From Sciurus carolinensis (lineage: Eukaryota; Chordata; Mammalia; Rodentia; Sciuridae), in NCBI RefSeq assembly GCF_902686445.1, contig NC_062232.1, positions 73,239,440-73,303,439 on the forward strand: a DNA stretch of 64,000 bases, given 5' to 3'. Below the pieces are notes generated by a model. That model worked only from the letters and a program-made list of their open reading frames with translations. It searched no databases and was not told where the DNA came from. Made by a program: the position numbers and the translations under genes. The first letter of the stretch is position 1; every line of letters begins with the position of its first letter. Positions 23,046-35,361 of this stretch are shown here, in pieces.

Positions 23046-23728
23046 AACAGATCTGACATCAACGAGTCTAAATATCTCATGGATTCCATTAGCAGAAATT
23101 AAATAATGGCTATTTCCCCCCTCCAGTTTTTTCATAATACCTTATATTTAATTCCTCCATTACACAAAAATAGAGCGATAATGATTAACTATCATAGAGG
23201 TTGCCCTGTCATTTTTTAAATAATGGAACAGAAAAGTGATATAATTCTTATACCAATAACTCTTAATAAATAGGAAAATGAAAGTTATAATAACGTTCAT
23301 AGTAGCTGCCTTCCTAGTGAATAGGATATGGATCTGTAAAGTACGAAATAAATACTGAAATTATCTAGCACCTACATGCTAGATCATTTCATTCTCTTCT
23401 TTTCAAGTTGTTTTTTTTAGCAGAAATTGGCAAATTTTGAGTTGATAATATAATTACTATGAATTAATTTGTGAAAGAAATCTTCCAATATTTTATTTAC
23501 TTTTTCCTATTGAGTAAATGAACTGAGATCAGGTAAAAAAAAGACTTTTTGCTCAATAAGAAGTGTTCTAGTAGATATAATTCACACCTCTTATAAAGAT
23601 TATACTTCAATTATAACTAAATTAAGTAAACAAAAATACCAAAAATACATCACTGTCTTCCCCTTTATGTTTGTTAACTCAATGAGATATCTTCATAGAA
23701 TTATAAGTTAAGCAATTTAAGAGAACAC
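23046..23728. other. Unassigned AT-rich DNA
   Basis: Nothing recognised between the old L1 3' end and the next SINE. Confidence 0.5.
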
Positions 23729-23937
23729 TTTTTTTTCCCTGGGAACCAGGGATTGAACTCAAGGCACTCAGCTACTGAGCCATATCCCTAGACCTATTTT
23801 GTATTTCATTTAGAGACAGGGTCTTCACTGAGCTGCTTATCACCTCACTTTTGGTGAGGTTGGCTTTGAACTCCCAATATTTCTGCCTCAGACTCCCAAG
23901 TCACTGAAATTACAAGTGTGCATCACCGCACATGGCA
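23729..23937 (-). mobile_element. B1-dID SINE
   Basis: Antisense: GGGAACCAGGGATTGAACTC (ID half, antisense of the GAGTTCAATCCC box), GAGACAGGGTCTTCACTGAG (middle), GTTGGCTTTGAACTCCC (B1 half). Short flanking repeat AACACTTT on both sides. Confidence 0.88.
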
Positions 23938-24484
23938 AACACTTTGTTTTCTTTTCTGGAATTAAAGCAATTTATAAAGTACTCTCAATTAGCATACACA
24001 AAAACAAAGTATTTCAATTTCTTTAATTGAGTGAGCACTTGATTTTTTTCTTGGACATGATTGCTTCTTCCATCAGGATCCACTATTATTATTATATTCT
24101 TGAGTCTGTTAATGATGCTATATAATTTTCAGTATAAAATAATTAAATGTTATTTGTTAACTTCCAAGTTTCAGCAAAAGAGTGTACCCATAGTTTTGCT
24201 CCATTTGTTAAATTAATTGCAACTAGAATGATTTTAACTACCTTTAGACACCAAACACCAAAGGAGTTTACTTTGAAGTTGATAAATTTGAGTTTGCCTA
24301 GCATAAATGATACTCATATCTTAAATATATCAGAATATAATTTATTATTAAGTATTTTCCTTTTACTGAGACTCATGCCAATATATATATATCATTTAAA
24401 CAACTATTGGATGCCTAAACTTATCTACATATATTCACCAAATACAGATTAGCACATCCAGAGAATTCTGTTTCAAAATTCTGT
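23938..24484. other. Unassigned AT-rich DNA
   Basis: The 101-codon ORF at 24147-24452 shows no recognisable motif and starts in low-complexity AT-rich sequence. I treat it as chance. Confidence 0.5.
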
Positions 24485-26536
24485 TCAACAGAGCACAGGA
24501 CCAAATGGATCCTCAGCTGACACCTACAAGACCTTTAAGGAAGAACTAATACTAGTCCTCCTCAAATTGTTCCATGAAACAAAAAGCAGGAAGTCTCACA
24601 AATTCTTTCTTTAAAACCAGTATCACACTGCTACCAAAATCAGAAAAGGACACATTAAGGAAAGAAAACTTGAGGCCATATTCTTTGATGAACACAGACA
24701 TAAAAATGTTTAATAAAATATTAGCAAATCATATTAAAAAATACATTCAGAAGATAGTACATCATGATCAAATGTGTTTATCCCACTTGATGTAAGCAAA
24801 TCAAACAATACAATTCACCGCATGAATAGAAATAAGGAAAGAAATCACATGATCATCTCAATAGAACCAGAAACAGCATTTAACAATATCCAGTTTTGAA
24901 TAATGTTAAAGATGCTGAAGAAACTAGATATTGAGGGAACTTAGCTTAACATTATAAAGGCTATATATGACCAACCCAAAGCCAACTTTATAATGAACAG
25001 TGAAAAAACTCTAGTAAGGAACAAGATGAGGATTCTCTCTCACCATTTCTATTCAACATAGTTCTTGAAACTCTAGCCAGAACTATCAGGCAAGGGATGG
25101 AAATTGAAAAGATACAAATAGGAAAAGAAGTCAATCATCACTGTTCACTGATGATATGCTCTATATCTGGAGTATGCAAAAACTCCACCAGAAGACTTTA
25201 GAGCTGAGAAAAAAATCAGCAAATATCGGTACACTAGCAACATTCACATATCAATATTATTCCTATATGACAATAATAAATTCTTGAGACAGAAATAGTG
25301 AAAGTTATTCTATTCATAAAATACTCAAAAATTAACATAAAATAGTTATGAATAAATCTAACCAAGGTGGTAAAAGACCTGTACAATAAAGTATGGAATT
25401 CTGAAGAAAGAAATTAAATAGCACTTTAGAGGATGGAAAGACTCTGATGTTCTTGGATAGGCAGAATTAATATTGTCAAAATGGACATACTATCAAAAGC
25501 ATGTTACACATTTAATGCAATCCCCATCAAATACCAATGGCATTCTTCACAGAACTACAAAAAGCTGTCCTAATATTCATTTTAAGCAATAACAGACCAA
25601 AAGAGTCAAAGCAATACTAAGCACAAAACGGTGTTTCTGGAAACATCACAATACTGGGTCTCATATTATACTATGGAGCAGTAGTAATAGAGCAGCATGG
25701 TACTGGCATCAAAGGAGACATGAAGATTAATGGAATAGACTCAGACACAAAAGGATACAGTTATGTGATACTTGAAAAAGGTGTCAAAATATACGTTAGA
25801 GAAATGATAGCCTTTTTAACACATGCCAGTAGGAAAACTGAATATCAATATGTAGATGTCAACTTGAAATGTATCAAAGGCTTAGGAACCAGACCAGAAA
25901 CTTTGCAACTACTAGACAAAAACAAATACTCAACATTTGAACATGATGGTGCAGTCACTGACTTCCATAACAAAATGCATAAAGCTTAAGAAATAAAGCC
26001 AAAATTCAAAAATAGATAGCATCAAATTTAAAAACTTCTGCACAACAAATGAAATAAGAGTATGGGGATAGAACTCACCAAATGCTAGAAAAATCTTTGC
26101 AAGCTACTTCTTCAAATGGAGATGATTTCGCAGATAAATAAAGAACTTAAACTTACACACACATACATACACACACACACACAAACACACACAGAGAGAG
26201 AAAAAGAGAGAGAAGAGAATAAGAATCCAATAAATAAATGAACTAAACTGACATTTCTCAAAATAACTAGACAAACATTTCTCAAAAGAAGTAAAAATGG
26301 TCAAGCAACATGAAAAATAATGCTCAACATCCCTAGCAGTCAGGGAATTCAAATCAAAATTACACTTAAAATTCCATCTCACTTCAGTTCTAATAACTGT
26401 TATCAAGAATAAAAATAATAATAATGCTGAAAAGGGTGTTGGAGGTAAGGTATACACATACATTGTTGGTGGGATTGCAAATTAGTACAACCACTTTGGA
26501 AAGCACTATGGAGATTTCCTCTAAAGATTAGAAATG
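24485..26536 (+). mobile_element. Outer L1 of a triple nest, ORF2 part
   Basis: 5'-truncated L1 beginning in the reverse transcriptase (ACAGGACCAAATGGATCCTC, the GPDG segment). It includes SFFKTSITLLPKSEKDTLRK (24574-24795), TTCACTGATGATATGCTCTA (the FADDM catalytic site, with Ala changed to Thr, 25146 area) and an 89-codon open piece (25720-25989). It stops at 26536, interrupted by another L1, and resumes at 30625 with the next ORF2 bases. The junction duplicates AAAGATTAGAAATG (26523-26536). Confidence 0.9.
26154..26219. repeat. (CA)n-(GA)n microsatellite in L1 ORF2
   Basis: CACACA repeats (26154-26192, with CATA interruptions) followed by GAGAGA/AAAGAGAG to 26215, in the place where L1 ORF2 normally has an A-rich KKLYTKN coding stretch. 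Confidence 0.85.
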
Positions 26537-27741
26537 TCTGTTAAGTCTAAGTTATTAATTGTGGTATTGAGTTCTACGGTTTCGTTGTTTAGTTTTTGTT
26601 TGGAGACATATATAGAATTTCCATCCATCAATGAGTGAATTCACTTTCTTCTCAGCAGCACATGGAACCTTCTCGAAAATAGACCATATGTTATGCCACA
26701 AAGCAGCCCTTAGTAATTGCAAAATTTAGAGATACTGCCTTGTGTTCTATCAGATCATAATGGAATTAAATTAGAAATCAATGATAAAATAAAAAACAGA
26801 AATTACTCCAACACCTGGAGACTAAATAATATGCTATTGAAAGAAGCATGGATAACAGAAAACATTAGGGAGGAGATAAAAAAAATTCTTAGAGGTAAAT
26901 GAGAACAATGATACAACATATCAAAATCTCTGAGACACTATGAAAGCAGTATTAAGAGGAAAATTCATTGCATGGAACGCATTCAAGAAAAGAATAAAAA
27001 GTCAACAACTAAATAACCTAACATTGCAGCTCAATGCCCTGGAAAAAGAAAAACAGAACAACACCAAAAGTAGTAGAACACAGGAAATAATTAAAATCAG
27101 AGCTGAAATCAATGAAATTGAAACAAAAGAAGCAATTCAAAAAATTGACAAAACAAAAAGTTGGTTCTTTGAGAAAGTGAACAAAATACACAAACCCTTA
27201 CCCACACTAACAAAGAGAAGGAGAGAGAAAACTCAAATTACTAAAATTTGTGATGAAAAAGGAAATATCATGACAGACACCACTGAAATACATAACATAA
27301 TGAGAAGCTATTTTGAAAATCTATATTCCAACAAAATAGAAAATACCAAAGGCATCATCAAATTTCTAGAGACATATGATCCTCCCAAACTAAACCAGGA
27401 GAACATACACAATATAAACAGATCAATATCAAGCAATGAAATAGAAGAAACCATCAAAAGCCTACCAACCAAGAAAAGCCCAGGACCAGACAGATTCTCA
27501 GCTGAGTTCTACAAGAACTTCAAAGAAGAACTCATTCCAATACTTCTCAAAGTATTCCAGGAAATAGAAAAGGAGGGAACCCTACCAAACTCATTCTATG
27601 AAGCTAATATATATCACCCTCATACCCAAACCAGGAAAAGACACATCAAGGAAAGAAAATTTTAGACCAATATCCTTGAAGAATATAGGTGCAAAGATAC
27701 TTAACAAAATACTGGCAAACCGTATCCAAAAATATATTAAG

Positions 27742-28201
27742 TAATATTCCATTGTATATATATACCACAGTTTCCTTATCCATTCATCAATTGAAGGACA
27801 TCTAGGTTGGTTCCACAATCTGGCTATTGTGTTATGGCATTTGCAGGCAAATGGATGAAATTGGAGAATATCATGCTAAGTGAGATAAGTCAATCTCAAA
27901 AAACCAAAGGACAAATGATCTCGCTGATAAGCGGGTGATGACACATAATGGGGTGTGTGAGGGGTTAATGTTAGGGTTAGGATTAGGGTTAGGGTTAGGG
28001 TTAGGGAGGGGGGCAAAAATAGAGGAAGGAAGGACTGTGTAGAGGGAAAAGAGGGGTGGGAGGGGTGGGGGGGAAGGGAAAAATAACAGAATGAATCAAA
28101 TAACATTACCCTATGTAAATTTATGATTACACAAATGGTATGCCTTTATGCCACGTACAAACAGAGAAACAACATGTATCCCATTTGTTTACAATAAAAA
28201 A
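27742..28201 (+). mobile_element. Innermost L1 of the nest, 5' inversion
   Basis: A 460-bp 3' end. 27742-27831 is antisense (TAATATTCCATTGTATATAT to CAATCTGGCTATTGTG), then from 27832 the sense end of ORF2 (TTATGGCATTTGCAGGCAAA), the 3' UTR, AATAAA and an A tail. Host flanks AAAAATATATTAAG (27728-27741) and AAAATATATATTAAG (to 28215) are the target duplication, one TA longer on the right. The 3' UTR carries a TTAGGG array and the G-rich GGTGGGAGGGGTGGGGGGAA. Confidence 0.93.
27964..28007 (+). repeat. Telomere-like TTAGGG array inside L1 3' UTR
   Basis: About seven units, four of them perfect TTAGGG in a row (GATTAGGGTTAGGGTTAGGG), in the L1 sense strand, between the ORF2 stop and the G-rich tract. 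The same place in the L1 at 54811-55077 has a more degenerate version, so it was part of the element, not telomere added after a break. Confidence 0.93.
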
Positions 28202-30624
28202 AAATATATATTAAGAAGATAGTGCACCATGATCAAGTGGGGTTCATCCTGAGAATGCAAGCTTGGTTCAACATCCATAAATCAGTAAATGTAATCCATC
28301 GTGTCAATAGACTTAAGGATAAGAATCATGTGGTTATTTCAATCGATGCAGAAAGAGCATTTAACAAAACACAACACCCCTTCATGCTCAAAACACTAGA
28401 AAAAATAGGGATAGTAGAAACATACCTGAACATTACAAAGGCTATTTATGCTAAGACCATGGCCAACATCATTCTTAATGGAGAAAAAACTGAAAGCATT
28501 CCCTTTAAAAAGGGAACAAGACAGGGATGCCCTCTTTCACCACTTCTACTCAACATCATCCTTGAAGTATTAGGCAGAGCAATTAGACAAACCAAAGAAA
28601 TTAAAGGGATATGAATAGGAAAAGAAGAACTCAAACTATCACTATTTGCTGATGACATGATTCTCTATTTAAAGGATCCAAAAAACTCCTCCAGAAAACT
28701 TCTAGACCTCATAAATGAATTCAGCAAAATAGCAGGATATAAAATCAACACACGTAAATCTAAAGTATTTTCATACATAAGTGACAAAACATCTGAAAGG
28801 AAAATGAGGAAAACAACTCCATTCACAATAGCCTCAAAAAAAAAATGAAATACTTGGGAAATCAATCTAACCAAAGAGGTGAAAGATCTGTACAATGAAA
28901 ACTACAAAACATTGAAGAAAGAAATTGAGGAAGATCTTAAAAGAAGGAAAGATCTCCCATGTTCTTGGATAGGCAGAATTAATATTATCAAAATGGCCAT
29001 ACTTCCAAAGGTGCTATACAGATTTAACAAAATTCCAATTAAAATCCCTATGACATGTCTCAAACAAACAGAAAAAGCAATCATGAAATTCTTCTGGAAT
29101 AACAAAAGACCCAGAATAGCCAAAGCAATCCTGGGCATGAAGAGTGAAGCAGGAGGTGGTAGCACTATACCAGATCTTAAACTGTACTATAGAGCAATAG
29201 TAACAAAAGCAGCATGATGTTGGCACCAAAATAGACAGGTAGATCAATGGTACAGAATAGAGGACATGGACACAAACCCACACATGTACAGTTACCTCAT
29301 ACTAGACAAAGGAGCCAAAAACATGCAATGGAGAAACAGAGAGCCTCTTCAACAAATGGTGCTGAGAAAACTGGAAATCCATATGCAGTAAAATGAAATT
29401 AAATCCCTATCTCTTGTCCTGTACAAAATGCAACTCAAAATGGATCAAAGATCTAGGAATTAGACCTGAGACCCTTCACCAAATAGAAGAAAAATTAGGC
29501 CTGAATCTCCATCATGTTGGCTTAGGACCAACATGTTCTTCTTTAACAAGACCCCCATAGTGCAAGAAATAAAAGCAAGAATCAATAAAAGCAATAGATT
29601 CAAACTAAAAAGTTTTTTCCCAGCACAGGAAACAATAATGTGAAAAGAGAGCCTACAGAGTGGGAGAAAATCTTTTCCACACACACTTCAGACAGAGCAC
29701 TCATCTCCAAAGTTTGTAAAGAAATTAAAAAACTTTACACCAAAAATACAAAGAACCCAGTCAATAAATGGGCAAAGGAAATGGGCAGACACTTCACAGA
29801 GGAAGATATACAGGTGATCAACAAATAAATGAAAAAGTGCTCATCGTCCCTAGTAATTAGAGAAAAGCAAATTAAAAACCACCCTAAGATTTCCTCTAAC
29901 TCCAATTAGAATGGCTACTATCGAGAACACAAGCAATAATAAGTGTTGGCGTGGATGTGGGGAAAAAAGCACACTCATACATTGCAAGTTGGTGCACCCA
30001 CTCTGGAAAGCAGTGTGGAGATTATTCAGAAAGCTTGGAATGGACCCACCATTCCACCCAGCTAACCTACTCCTCGGTTTATACCCAAAGGACTTAAAAT
30101 CAGCATACTACAGTGATGCAGCCACATCAATGTTCATAGCAGCTCAATTCACAATAACTAGATTGTGGAACCAACATAGATGCCCTTCAATTGACGAATG
30201 GATAAAGAAAATGTGATATATATGCACAATGGAATATTACTCAGTCATAAAGAATAGTAAAATTATGGCATTTGCTGGGAAATGGATGAAGTTGGAAAAT
30301 ATGCTAAGTGAAATAAGCCAAGCCCAAAAAACCAAAGGCCAAATGTTTTCTCTGATAAGTGGATAACAATATGTAATGAGGGGGACCGATGGAGGAAAAA
30401 TAATAATGAAGGAACTTTGGATGGTGTAGAGGAAAAAGGGGTGGGAGGGGGTGGGGATGGAAAAGCAATAGAATGAAACAGACAGTATTACCCTTATATA
30501 TGTACAATTACATGAATGGTGTGAATCTACATTGTGTACAACCATAGAAATGAAAAGTTGTATCCCATTTGTGTACAATGAATAAAAATGTGTTTGTAAA
30601 AATAAAAAATATTTTAATTAAATA

Positions 30625-31690
30625 AAAGACTAGAAATGAAGCCACCACATTATCCTGCCTTCCCACTCCATGGTATTTAAAAGAAATAAAATTAGCATAT
30701 TAGAGTGATAAAGACCCAACAATATTTATAACTACACAATTCACAATATCCAAGTCATGATAACAGACCAGGTACCCTTTGGCAGATGAATAGAGAAAGA
30801 AAATGTGGTATATATGCATAATGTATTTTGACTTGACCTTAAAGAACAATGAAATAATGCCATTTGCTAATGAATAGATGGAACTAGAGAATGTTTTATT
30901 AAGTGAAATAAACCAGACTCAAATAAAAGTTGGAATGTTTTCTCTCATATGCAGAAGTTAGAGCAAAATAAATGAAAATAAATGAAAAAACAGAGGGATC
31001 TTATGAAAATAGAATGGCAATCAATAGAGTAGAGAAGGGAATAGAACAAAAAGTATGGGGAAAGGGATGAACTGTGTAATGAAATTGATTAAATCATGAT
31101 GTTTACATGTATGGATATACTATAGCGAATTTTAGCAGTATGTGAATCTTTTAAAATATTATTTGTTCTTTTTACATATACATGACAGTAGAAGTATATT
31201 TTAACATATTGTACATTAATGGAGTATAACTTATTCTAATTAGGATCCTGTTCTTGTGGTTGTACATGATATGGAGTTACCCCATCATGTATACATATAC
31301 AAGTATAGGAAAGTTATCCCCAATTAATTCTACAGTCTTTCCTATTCCCCTCCCCTCTTCCTTCCCTTCATTCTCCTTTGTCTAATCCAATGGACATCTA
31401 TTCTTCCCCTCCCCACCCTCCCTTGTTGTGTGTTATCATCCACATATCAGAGAGAACATTAGACCTTTGGGTTTTTAGGTATCTTTAAAACACCAATAAA
31501 AAAATAGATAATAACCTTTATCATGAATCAGGTAGTTTAGAGAAACAGGAATAGGGAGTAAGAGGAGGGAAGGGAGAGATTAAGTACTTGGTATTGAAAT
31601 GGAGAAAATTCTATTTCACGCATGTGTGATTTTGTCAAAATTGACCTTACTATTATGAACAACTATAATGAAGTGATAAAAACATTTTAG
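30625..31690 (+). mobile_element. Outer L1 of the nest, resumed 3' end
   Basis: Picks up ORF2 directly after the duplication (ATTATCCTGCC..., then CACAATTCACAATATCCAAG and ATGGAACTAGAGAATGTTTT) and runs through the 3' UTR. A minus-strand L1 3' end (31157-31480) interrupts the 3' UTR; the end near 31690 is approximate. Confidence 0.8.
31157..31480 (-). mobile_element. L1 3' UTR end, antisense insertion
   Basis: Antisense 3' UTR of an older L1 subfamily: ACATATACATGACAGTAGAA, CTTATTCTAATTAGGATCCT, GGTTGTACATGATATGGAGT, a pyrimidine-rich block and ATCATCCACATATCAGAGAG. Flanks ATCTTTTAAAA (31146-31156) and ATCTTTAAAA (31481-31490) fit a target duplication. Confidence 0.82.
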
Positions 31691-32064
31691 AAATTTGTAT
31701 TAAAAACTTGTGTAATAATGAAAAAAGAATAACCATGACAATCAGCATTACATCAAATGTGTTACAATTTTTAAAAAACACATTCATTTATGCTTACTAG
31801 CAATCTTATTCCCTCAAAAAGTGAATGAAAGTACAATATTCATGAAAATATAACTAAATATGATTTCTATTTGAAAATTTTAGTTCTTTAGAATAATATA
31901 TTAAATTATCATCAATTATTTTAATATCTTCTAATTTTTTTAAAAGATTAAGCATAGAGCTATATACCCAAATATATTTCATGCTTTGTAATCTGTACTT
32001 ATTTATTGGAAATATTTTTATTTTGTATGTTATGCATTTGTTCAAGGTAATTGTATTAAATGAG
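31691..32064. other. Unassigned AT-rich DNA
   Basis: Nothing recognised. The minus-strand ORF at 31854-32147 is a chance frame that runs into the SINE. Confidence 0.5.
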
Positions 32065-32078
32065 AATAAGATTTGCAA

Positions 32079-32301
32079 CTGGTTTGGTGGCACATGCTTG
32101 TAGTTCCAGTGACTCAGGAGGTTGAGATATTTAGACTGCAAGTTCAAGTCCAGTCACAGAAAATTAGTCATATCCTCTGATATTCAGTGAGACTCTGACT
32201 CAAAACAAAAAGTAAAAAGAATGGGGATGTTGCTCAGTGGTGAATAAGTCCTGAGTTCAATACCCCATACCAAAATAATTTTAAAAATAAAAAATAATGA
32301 A
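32079..32301 (+). mobile_element. B1-dID SINE, diverged, with target duplication
   Basis: GGTGGCACATGCTTGTAGTT (B1 half) and ATGGGGATGTTGCTCAGTGG (ID half). Flanks AATAAGATTTGCAA (32065-32078) and AATAAAATTTGCAA (32302-32315) match in 13 of 14 bases. Confidence 0.9.
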
Positions 32302-32315
32302 AATAAAATTTGCAA

Positions 32316-35300
32316 TATTAGAACACCACTTAGATTGCATTGTGAGCTTTATTTAGTATTTCTGTTTTGGGATGTTTATATGATTTTAGCAAGAGTAACA
32401 ATCATTCTGTTTATTTGAATAAAGCATTATAAAATATAATGAATTTTTCTTGTATTTATTACTTATTATTTATTGCTTCCATTTGCCTATGGCTCGTTTT
32501 CTTTACAATGAGAAATTATTTTATTTGTATGAGATTTAATTTACTAAAAGCCAAATTTCTAAAAATTTCTTCTAAAATACTGAAATTTCTATCACATTGA
32601 TTTGTTTTGATAATCACATACTAATCCAATAATAATATTGATAAAATCCGATTATGTAGTATGTGTTTTTTCTTATAATCACTATTTGATGTAATTCCCA
32701 AATACTTATCAAAATATTAACTTACTTCAATATCTTTATTAAAGTGTTATGGTAGAGACTACATTCTATCTGCAAATTTAATTCCCTTCGTATTAGTCTT
32801 TAAGATATGTAATATTTAAATTGAAATATGTCTGAAAAGTAAAGAAGAAAGAATGAGAGAAAATAGGTGAAGTTTCAACTTCTAAGTACACAGATTATTC
32901 ATACTCATAATGTAGAGAATGGAGAGGGAAACAGCATTTAGATTTCATTTTTAGATGGCATCTCTTACCCTGAAAATTCTCAGCCAGAATTCCAAAGATT
33001 TACCAATCAGGAGGAACTCCTCCAAATACCAAAAAGTGCTGGTAAAAAATTAATATACTTCTTTTCTAAAAGCTGCATATATATATACATACATGATTTT
33101 ATTTTATATAAATTATTTTGTTTATAGGTAATATATACACTATTTTCATGTTAAATGATACAAAAACATTTACTGCTAGAACAATAGTCCTTAAAAAGAA
33201 AAATGGGAGCGTTTTTTTATATTATTCAAAAGATTTTATTTCATTAGCAAGTGAAATAAAGCTGTAGTTTTACTAATGTAGCAATGCCTGACTTTGAAGG
33301 ACCAGCAACTCAAATTTTATTTTCCAGACCATTGTAAGAGAATGCCTTAATAATCTTGATAAATGGGTATTGGTAGGAAACATAATTCTAACAATATGAC
33401 AAATGACCAAATGTTATAAAAGTTATTGAAAGGGCCAAATATTATAACATGTAACAAACAATTCCATATATCTAGTTCTAGTCATATCTTTGGTGAATCT
33501 TTCATTTGACATATCTTTTGTAAAATAATTATGGAAATCATTTTTCAGTAGCTGTTTTTACAATTGTAAATTAAGAAACCAAGTTGATTTCATTATTCAT
33601 ATTATAAATACACATGTCATATTTTCTTCTGACTGTTGGCAGTAACATGTCAGTCATAGCTGTATGATCTTACTAAATGCACATTTTAATACAATATGTA
33701 AGTGGTAATGCTGGTGGAGGTGGTGGTACTGGTGATAATGGAATATTTTTGCTACTCTTACTTGTTAGAGTAATGTGTAGATTAAATAGTTAAAAGTGTA
33801 TCTTGGTCAGTTGAAGTTTCAGATTATATACTATAATAAAAATAATCATCATTCTGAAACACATTTCTTTTTTTTTCTTCTTTATCTCTTAAAAGTATTT
33901 AAGTTTATCAGTCTTCTAAATTTCTATAAGTAATTTATAGGAAGAATATGTATGGTATCTCAATGCTACAAACAACTTAAAATACATGTTTTTGGTTGAG
34001 TTCCAACATGGCAATGTACAAATTTTCTATGAAATAATATGCATTTGTTAGTGGTAGCATAGGTAGTTATGGTCCCCTTAAGATGCTGCTTTCCTTTTAG
34101 GTATTTTTTTATGTTAATTGTTGGAGAAACCCATCCCAGTTTCTCTGGATTTCAAATGAATAAAAGTCTAATGTTCAGATTAAAATTTTAGAAAAGAGAT
34201 CATTCCACAACCAAAAATATAATTCAATCAGCTCAATTATGATTGGTTAACATTTCAAACATAAGAGCTTTCTGTGCATTGATTCCTGCACGTTTTCTGC
34301 AATAATTTATCCAGTTTGTTTGATTGATCGACTTTTTGAATTTCATGACACATTTATTTGAATCAAGTGCTAGCATCATCAAATCAATATAGAGATGTGT
34401 TCCTACATTAAGTACCTTTTTAGAAAGTGTGATTGAATTTCCATACAAATGAATTGATGTGATAGATCTCTTTGCTATTTGAATTAGACATAGAAATTAA
34501 AAACAAGGAAGTACAAATTTCCCTTGTTTTATTGTTAGAATATGGTCTGCTTTATTTCCTAAGGGATTGTTAGTCCAGAAATTTAATATCAGGTAATTTT
34601 CAAAAGCATAGTATCAAATTAATGGATATTGCTTCTTAATATTTCCTATCAAATAGGTCCCAAATCATAGAGTTTATATTCACTGAGACTAATATGAATC
34701 TGGATATTTTTAATATGAAAATCATGAATAATACTAAATGTATATAATTCCTAAAAAGAATATGCAATTGATGAAAAATTATTAAAACAAATAAATAAGC
34801 ACATATAAAATTGAATTCTGAAAATTACTTTTAGCCAAGTAACTTTCTAAATTATATTCCATTATAAATTTTAGGAAGGTTGTAGCTCTAGAATGTCAAA
34901 ACAGCTGTGGGGACTGGCAATTCTAAAATCTATAGAGCAGGTCAGAAAGGGAGAAACTCAGGCTGGATTTCTGTTAGACTTCAGACAGAATTTTGTTCTC
35001 AATGTCATGTCAGTTATTGCTTTTGAGGCCTTCAATTGATTGTAGGAGGCCTACCCATCTTATAAAAGGTAATCTCTTTTACTTAAATTTAATTGCTAGT
35101 ACATGTTAATATCTTAATATAGCTTTACATCAACACCTGGACTAAAGTTTGACAAGGTAACTATGCACCATAGCTTAGTCGAAAGGACACATGTTATTCA
35201 CTATCATAGCATTATATAAATAAAATATATCATTTACTGCCTTATTTTTATTTTTAAAATGTAAGCTCTTATTAGTATATTATGTAAGTACTACATTAAT

Positions 35301-35361
35301 TACAACCTTAAACATATGCAAAAATAGCTCATTAGAGAAGTTAAACAGTATTAAGCTATTA
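32316..35361. other. Three kilobases of unassigned AT-rich DNA
   Basis: No element or gene recognised. A short GGTGGT-rich patch lies at 33712-33745. The 71-codon minus-strand ORF at 34233-34448 looks slightly protein-like (KCVMKFKKSINQTNWINYC) but has no identifiable homologue, no clean splice sites and AT-rich-type composition. Confidence 0.5.

Larger units (their letters stand above)
26537..30624 (+). mobile_element. Middle L1 of the nest, 5' inversion, ORF2 to poly(A)
   Basis: Flanked by AAAGATTAGAAATG (26523-26536) and AAAGACTAGAAATG (30625-30638). The first ~70 bases (26537 to about 26608) are antisense L1 endonuclease sequence. Sense ORF2 starts immediately after (ATATAGAATTTCCATCC), a twin-priming inversion. 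ORF2 survives as long open pieces: 26940-27665 (241 residues), 28222-28614 (QGCPLSP present), 28657-28848 and 28879-29217, plus FADDM near 28648-28662. The Cys-rich C-terminus is at 29911-30216 ([14 protein letters not shown], with the next conserved CWWG segment deleted). The 3' UTR without TTAGGG and the tail end near 30600. The whole copy is moderately young. A further L1 split it at 27742-28201. Confidence 0.95.

Noticed and set aside
25720..25989. 89-residue ORF at a well-formed ATG
   Set aside because: It is L1 ORF2 between the reverse transcriptase and the C-terminal region, in a frame matching neighbouring L1 fragments.
27940..28010. TTAGGG repeats as a chromosome fusion point or healed telomere
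   Set aside because: The array is short, lies within an L1 3' UTR bounded by that L1's target duplication, and recurs in another L1 at the same position.
34233..34448. 71-residue minus-strand ORF that looks somewhat protein-like
   Set aside because: No homologue recognised, no convincing splice sites, composition as expected from AT-rich DNA. Kept only as a note in the unassigned region.
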